This document shows, one piece after another, positions 60,550 to 64,000 of a stretch of 64,000 nucleotides of DNA. The notes under the pieces were generated by a model. That model was not told the DNA's origin, did not search any database, and was given only the letters and a program-made list of their open reading frames with translations. The translations under genes and the position numbers were made by a program. The stretch covers positions 1 through 64,000 of the forward strand of contig JAHBVK010000025.1 in the NCBI GenBank assembly GCA_019637555.1. Reading direction: 5' to 3'. This stretch comes from Anaerolineae bacterium (lineage in GTDB: Bacteria; Chloroflexota; Anaerolineae; Aggregatilineales; UBA2796). The stretch's first letter is position 1; every line of letters begins with the position of its first letter.

Positions 60550-61740
60550 ATGAATGCAACTTCGACACGCACCAAGCCGAAGAAATCCGCGCGCTTGGAG
60601 AATTTGCCGCCCTATGGGTTCGCGATTATCGGTAAGCAGATCGCTGATCTGAAAGCGGCGGGCAAGGATGTGATCCGTCTGGACATCGGCAGCCCCGATA
60701 TGCCGCCACCGGATCATGTGATCGAGACAATGACGCGCTCGATCCACAATCCTAACAACCACAGCTACGGCAGCTATACGGGCGATCCGGCATTCCGTAA
60801 GGCAATCGCGGGCTACTACCAGCGTCGTTTCGGCGTGGAACTCGATCCCAATACCGAAGTGTTGCCCTTAATCGGTTCCAAAGAAGGCATCGTCAACATG
60901 GCGCTGGCGTACCTTGATCGTGGTGACGCCTCGCTCGTTCCCGATGTCAACTATCCCGCCTACAGCATGGGCACGATCATGGCAGGCGGCGAGATCATCG
61001 AACTGCCACTCGATCCTGATGATAACTATCGCCCGCGCTTCGATCTGATCAAGGGCGATCTGAGCAAAGCGGAACTGCTGTGGGTCAACTATCCCAACAA
61101 TCCGACGGCAGCGACGGCTGATCTGGCGCTGTACGAGGAGATGATCGATTTCTGCCGCGAACATGGCGTGCTGCTCTGCTCCGATAATCCCTACGCCGAA
61201 GTGGTCTACGATGGCTACCGAGCACCGAGTGCCTTGCAAGTAGCGGGCGCGAAGGATTACGCAGTGGAGTTCATGTCGCTGTCCAAGACGTACAACATGG
61301 CGGGCTGGCGGTTGGGCGCGTGCGTGGGCAACCGCGAAGCAATCGCTAATCTATTGGTGGTCAAGAGCAACATCGACAGCGGACATTTCAAGGCGGTCTA
61401 TGACGCGGGTAGTGCTGCCCTCAACGATACGCCCGACTCGTGGCTCGATGAGCGCAACGCCATTTACCAGCGGCGCAGAGACAAGATGATGGCGGTGCTG
61501 CCAGAGATCGGCTTGTCTGCCAAGACGCCCAAAGGATCGCTCTATCTGTGGGCGAAAGTTGCCGATGGCGACGATCAAAAGTACGTCAGCGATACGCTGG
61601 CACAAGCACTCGTCGCGCTGACGCCCGGATCGATGTACGGCAAGGCAGGGCGCGGATTCGTGCGTCTGAGCGTCGGCATCGAGGACAAGCGACTCGATGA
61701 GGCGCTAACGCGGTTGAAAGAGTGGTATAAAGCGCGGTAG
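60550..61740 (+). CDS. PLP-dependent aminotransferase, LL-diaminopimelate aminotransferase-like
   Basis: About 396 residues; fold-type I class I/II aminotransferase. Landmarks are PPYGFAIIGKQIADL, VIRLDIGSPDMPPPDHVIE, LIGSKEGIVNMALAYLDRGD, VNYPNNPTAATADL, SDNPYAEVVYDGY and the PLP lysine in MSLSKTYNMAGWRLG. The pattern is closest to DapL/MalY-like enzymes that convert tetrahydrodipicolinate to LL-DAP or transaminate related substrates. ATG at 60550 has GAAGGTG upstream; GTGs at 60535 and 60541 are possible. It is 64 bases after trmFO on the same strand. Confidence 0.88.
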   Translation: MNATSTRTKPKKSARLENLPPYGFAIIGKQIADLKAAGKDVIRLDIGSPDMPPPDHVIETMTRSIHNPNNHSYGSYTGDPAFRKAIAGYYQRRFGVELDPNTEVLPLIGSKEGIVNMALAYLDRGDASLVPDVNYPAYSMGTIMAGGEIIELPLDPDDNYRPRFDLIKGDLSKAELLWVNYPNNPTAATADLALYEEMIDFCREHGVLLCSDNPYAEVVYDGYRAPSALQVAGAKDYAVEFMSLSKTYNMAGWRLGACVGNREAIANLLVVKSNIDSGHFKAVYDAGSAALNDTPDSWLDERNAIYQRRRDKMMAVLPEIGLSAKTPKGSLYLWAKVADGDDQKYVSDTLAQALVALTPGSMYGKAGRGFVRLSVGIEDKRLDEALTRLKEWYKAR

Positions 61741-61762
61741 GAGGTAATCGACCGCAATCGCT

Positions 61763-62371
61763 ATGAGTAATGGCAGATTCCAACGGCTGACGCTTTTAGA
61801 TAAACTGGTCGTTCCAGTTGTTTGTTTATGTCTCCTTGGCTGGCATTACTATGGTGTTGCGCTCATCACACTGTTTGCGAGTAATAAGGAAGCGTGTGAA
61901 CTAGTCACAGCTACTGTATCTCCTTCATCGAGCGTTGGGACTATTAGCATCAAATTCCCGCAAAATGGGGCGAGAATTGATGCGGATGCAGTCGCCGTAG
62001 AACTTGATATACAAGGCATTGAAATCGCCTCTCTGGGTGAAAGAGGAAATCGAGTTGCACTCTGGATAGAAGGCAGAGCTGTAGAAAATCTATCTTCCAC
62101 TGGCAATCGAATTTTCATCACGCCAGATTTAGTGCGCTCGGTTGCTCTATCTCTTGGAGAAATAGGATTATTAGATGTATGTCTGGTGATAGTTGATACT
62201 GAGAATAATGAGATTAGCAACAGAACTGGAGTCAGTTTCTATTATGCGCCGCGTGGACCGGATGAACTTGACTTTAGCTGGCTAGGACAAGTTTGTTTAT
62301 TTGGAGTTTTTGGAATTTGGACGTTCATTGTATTGGCGACGCATCATTGGGGTCGCCCAAAGGTTAGTTAA
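61763..62371 (+). CDS. AT-rich orphan protein with terminal membrane helices
   Basis: 202 residues. Helix 1 is LLDKLVVPVVCLCLLGWHYY with the following segment, an external domain of about 120 residues follows (beta-rich: TISIKFPQNGARIDADAVA, RVALWIEGRAVENL, LLDVCLVIVDTENNEI), and a last helix GQVCLFGVFGIWTFIVLATH closes it. No family was recognised. The base composition is visibly more AT-rich than the neighbouring aminotransferase and hflX, suggesting a recent arrival. It starts 22 bases after the aminotransferase, and hflX begins two bases after its stop. Confidence 0.6.
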   Translation: MSNGRFQRLTLLDKLVVPVVCLCLLGWHYYGVALITLFASNKEACELVTATVSPSSSVGTISIKFPQNGARIDADAVAVELDIQGIEIASLGERGNRVALWIEGRAVENLSSTGNRIFITPDLVRSVALSLGEIGLLDVCLVIVDTENNEISNRTGVSFYYAPRGPDELDFSWLGQVCLFGVFGIWTFIVLATHHWGRPKVS

Positions 62372-62372
62372 A

Positions 62373-63686
62373 TTGGCATACGAAGACACTCATCGCACAT
62401 TACAAGCACAAGAAGTTGCTTTCCTCGTCGGCGCGGAACTGCACAACCCGCACGCCTCGCTGACCATCGACGAATCGCTGGACGAGCTGGAGCTATTAGC
62501 GGACACCGCCGGATTGCATGTGGCGGGACGGGCGATCCAGAACCTCAAGCAGATCGATCCGGCGACCTACATTGGTTCCGGCAAGGTGCTGGAAATCCGC
62601 GAGGAGATCGCGCGGCTGGACGCCAGCGTGGTGATCTTTGATGACGAACTCTCGCCCCGCCACCAGCGCGAATTGGAGGAGGCGTTCGGCGAGAACATCA
62701 AGGTGCTGGATCGCTCCGCGCTGATCCTCGACATCTTCGCGCAGCACGCCAGCACCAGAGAAGGCGCAATGCAAGTGGAACTGGCGCAGTTGGAATACCG
62801 CCTACCGCGCCTTACCCGCCAGTGGACGCACCTTGCGCGGCAAAGCGGCGGTGGCGGCGGGCGCAGCGGCAACGGCGGAGTCGGCTTGCGCGGTCCCGGT
62901 GAGACGCAGCTTGAGGTTGACCGCCGCGAGATCGGGCGCAAGATCAGCAAGCTGAAAGAGGACATCGAATCGGTGCGGGCGCATCGTGGTCGCCACCGCG
63001 CACAACGGGATCGGCTGGGCGTACCTGTGATCGCGCTGGTCGGCTACACCAACGCGGGCAAATCGACGCTGCTGAATCGGCTGACGGGCGCGAAAGTCTA
63101 CGCCGCCGATCAACTGTTTGCCACGCTCGATCCGACCACCCGCAAGCTGGAACTGCCGGGCGGTAAATCGGCGTTGATCTCCGACACGGTAGGCTTCATC
63201 CAGAAGCTGCCGACCACACTGGTCGCTGCCTTCCGCGCCACGCTGGAGGAAGTGACCGAAGCGGACATCATGATCCATGTGGTCGATGCCTCGCATCCCA
63301 ACGCCGAGCAGCAGATCGAAGCGGTGGAAGATACGCTGGCGCAGATCGATATGCCGCGCATCCCGCGTATCCTCGCGCTGAACAAGATCGATGAAATGCC
63401 GGAACTGCCGCCCGCGCCGAAAACTGCTGAACCTTATGACGCTGTCGTGCCGATCTCGGCGTTGAAAGGCACCGGACTCAAAGATTTGCTGGCGGAGATC
63501 GAGCGCGTAATGATCGAGAACATGGAAGCGATTGAGGTCAAGCTGCCTTACCGTCGCGGCGATCTGCTGGCGCTGATCCGCGAGAACGGCGTGGTGGATG
63601 AAGAAACCGCCGATGAAGAAGGCGTCTTGATCCGCGCCCATGTGCCGCCACGTTTGGCTGCCCGTTTCCGCGACCATGCACGTTAA
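62373..63686 (+). CDS. hflX: ribosome-associated GTPase HflX
   Basis: About 437 residues. The N-terminal HflX domain (YIGSGKVLEIREEI, VIFDDELSPRHQRELEE, LDIFAQHASTREGAMQVELAQ) and the glycine-rich linker GGVGLRGPGETQLEVDRR precede the G domain: G1 GYTNAGKST, G3 DTVGF, G4 NKID and G5 ISALKG. It splits stalled 70S ribosomes under stress. The start is TTG at 62373, with AAAGG upstream, two bases after the orphan gene stop; the frame also opens inside that gene at 62301. It is followed by a small membrane protein gene 18 bases later. Confidence 0.95.
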   Translation: MAYEDTHRTLQAQEVAFLVGAELHNPHASLTIDESLDELELLADTAGLHVAGRAIQNLKQIDPATYIGSGKVLEIREEIARLDASVVIFDDELSPRHQRELEEAFGENIKVLDRSALILDIFAQHASTREGAMQVELAQLEYRLPRLTRQWTHLARQSGGGGGRSGNGGVGLRGPGETQLEVDRREIGRKISKLKEDIESVRAHRGRHRAQRDRLGVPVIALVGYTNAGKSTLLNRLTGAKVYAADQLFATLDPTTRKLELPGGKSALISDTVGFIQKLPTTLVAAFRATLEEVTEADIMIHVVDASHPNAEQQIEAVEDTLAQIDMPRIPRILALNKIDEMPELPPAPKTAEPYDAVVPISALKGTGLKDLLAEIERVMIENMEAIEVKLPYRRGDLLALIRENGVVDEETADEEGVLIRAHVPPRLAARFRDHAR

Positions 63687-63704
63687 GGAACGTATAGGGA
63701 CAAT

Positions 63705-63956
63705 ATGCTCAACAGATTAGACCGCGCCGAGTGGCTCTCCCGACTGATCCGCTGGATGTCTACCACACTGGCGGCAAAGCGAGGCTTACCCGTTATCGCC
63801 GCGATTGCCATGACGGTGATCAGCTTGATCGTCCATGTCGTGTGGGTGATCAGCGGCAGTATGGTGGTCGGGTTATGCGGCTTTGGGCTGCTGCATCTGG
63901 CGATCCTGATCGGCTTTGTCGGAGTGCTGCTGGCGGAGCCTCTCGGACGCGGCTAA
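63705..63956 (+). CDS. small two-helix membrane protein of unknown function
   Basis: 83 residues. A basic N-terminus (MLNRLDRAEWLSRLIRWM) is followed by two hydrophobic segments (GLPVIAAIAMTVISLIVHVVWV and GLCGFGLLHLAILIGFVGVLL, read as parts). No family was recognised. It lies 18 bases after hflX and 22 before the next ATG, so it is probably in the hflX transcription unit. A GGGAC sequence upstream of ATG 63705 gives weak RBS support. Confidence 0.5.
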   Translation: MLNRLDRAEWLSRLIRWMSTTLAAKRGLPVIAAIAMTVISLIVHVVWVISGSMVVGLCGFGLLHLAILIGFVGVLLAEPLGRG

Positions 63957-63978
63957 CTTACCTTTAGGATGGTGTCCT

Positions 63979-64000
63979 ATGCTGCGCGAATTCAAGTTCC
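63979..64000 (+). CDS. start of a gene cut by the right edge
   Basis: ATG at 63979 begins MLREFKF and runs off the window. It follows the small membrane protein gene closely on the same strand, with AGGATGG upstream as a possible SD. Too short to identify. Confidence 0.35.

Noticed and set aside
62802-63677. Long open frame antisense to hflX
   Set aside because: Composition is a mirror of the hflX coding frame; no domain and hflX is clear on the other strand.

Overview
The window is a dense bacterial chromosome segment with about 65 protein genes, one tRNA and no rRNA or CRISPR. Gaps are short, gene ends often overlap, and the GC content is moderately high. A member of Chloroflexota is my best guess. 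The reasons are intergenic palindromes of the types seen in that phylum, lipoprotein signals with an Lgt homologue, folate-dependent TrmFO, an LL-diaminopimelate-aminotransferase-like enzyme, a TGS-type nucleoside kinase and many GTG or TTG starts. No single marker proves this.

Layout. 1-7.4 kb: minus-strand envelope and redox genes (an alpha/beta hydrolase cut by the edge, a DsbA-cyclophilin lipoprotein, an SDR, a DUF4013 membrane protein, TlpA, a TolB-like beta-propeller, a creatininase-family enzyme) and a plus-strand VOC protein. 7.4-12.6 kb: replication and transcription core with dnaG-rpoD (a macromolecular-synthesis arrangement without rpsU), histone-like HU with its terminator, and a divergent zinc-ribbon/FHA protein. 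12.6-16.4 kb: chromate transporter, methyltransferase and an ABA4-like membrane protein, then an Lrp-LysE pair. 16.4-21.5 kb: NAD synthetase, a secreted protein, a stand-alone NadE-type glutaminase homologue coupled to Lgt, and PurU with a small PF13769 protein. 21.6-31.4 kb: GAF protein, tRNA-Gln, hydrolases, a divergent WYL-regulator/GyrI-like pair with an operator-like palindrome, a phosphoesterase and two P-loop kinases.

31.4-42.9 kb holds a PEP-hydrolase-family TIM barrel and then a long co-directional locus: a MacA-like adaptor, MacB-like ATPase, unusual MacB-like permease, a double-domain substrate-binding protein, a ScyD-like propeller, an OmpR-type response regulator, a histidine kinase and a 42-residue membrane peptide. 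Three of its exported products carry Gly-rich low-complexity stretches. I consider it the most promising candidate for an undescribed envelope system.

42.9-49.7 kb is miscellaneous metabolism (M24 peptidase, DAO-type oxidase, methyltransferase, GT2, esterase, LacI regulator). 49.7-58.6 kb is a compact nine-gene minus-strand operon for an acidic sugar: GT4, nucleotide-sugar dehydrogenase, HAD phosphatase, mannose-1-phosphate guanylyltransferase, a SAF-less NeuB, NeuA, a methyltransferase, NeuB and NeuC. It is more AT-rich by eye and sits next to an IS5-type transposase remnant, which suggests lateral acquisition. Its dehydrogenase gene lacks an in-frame start for its Rossmann strand. 59.1-64 kb: TrmFO, a DapL-like aminotransferase, an orphan AT-rich membrane protein, HflX and small membrane proteins up to the edge.
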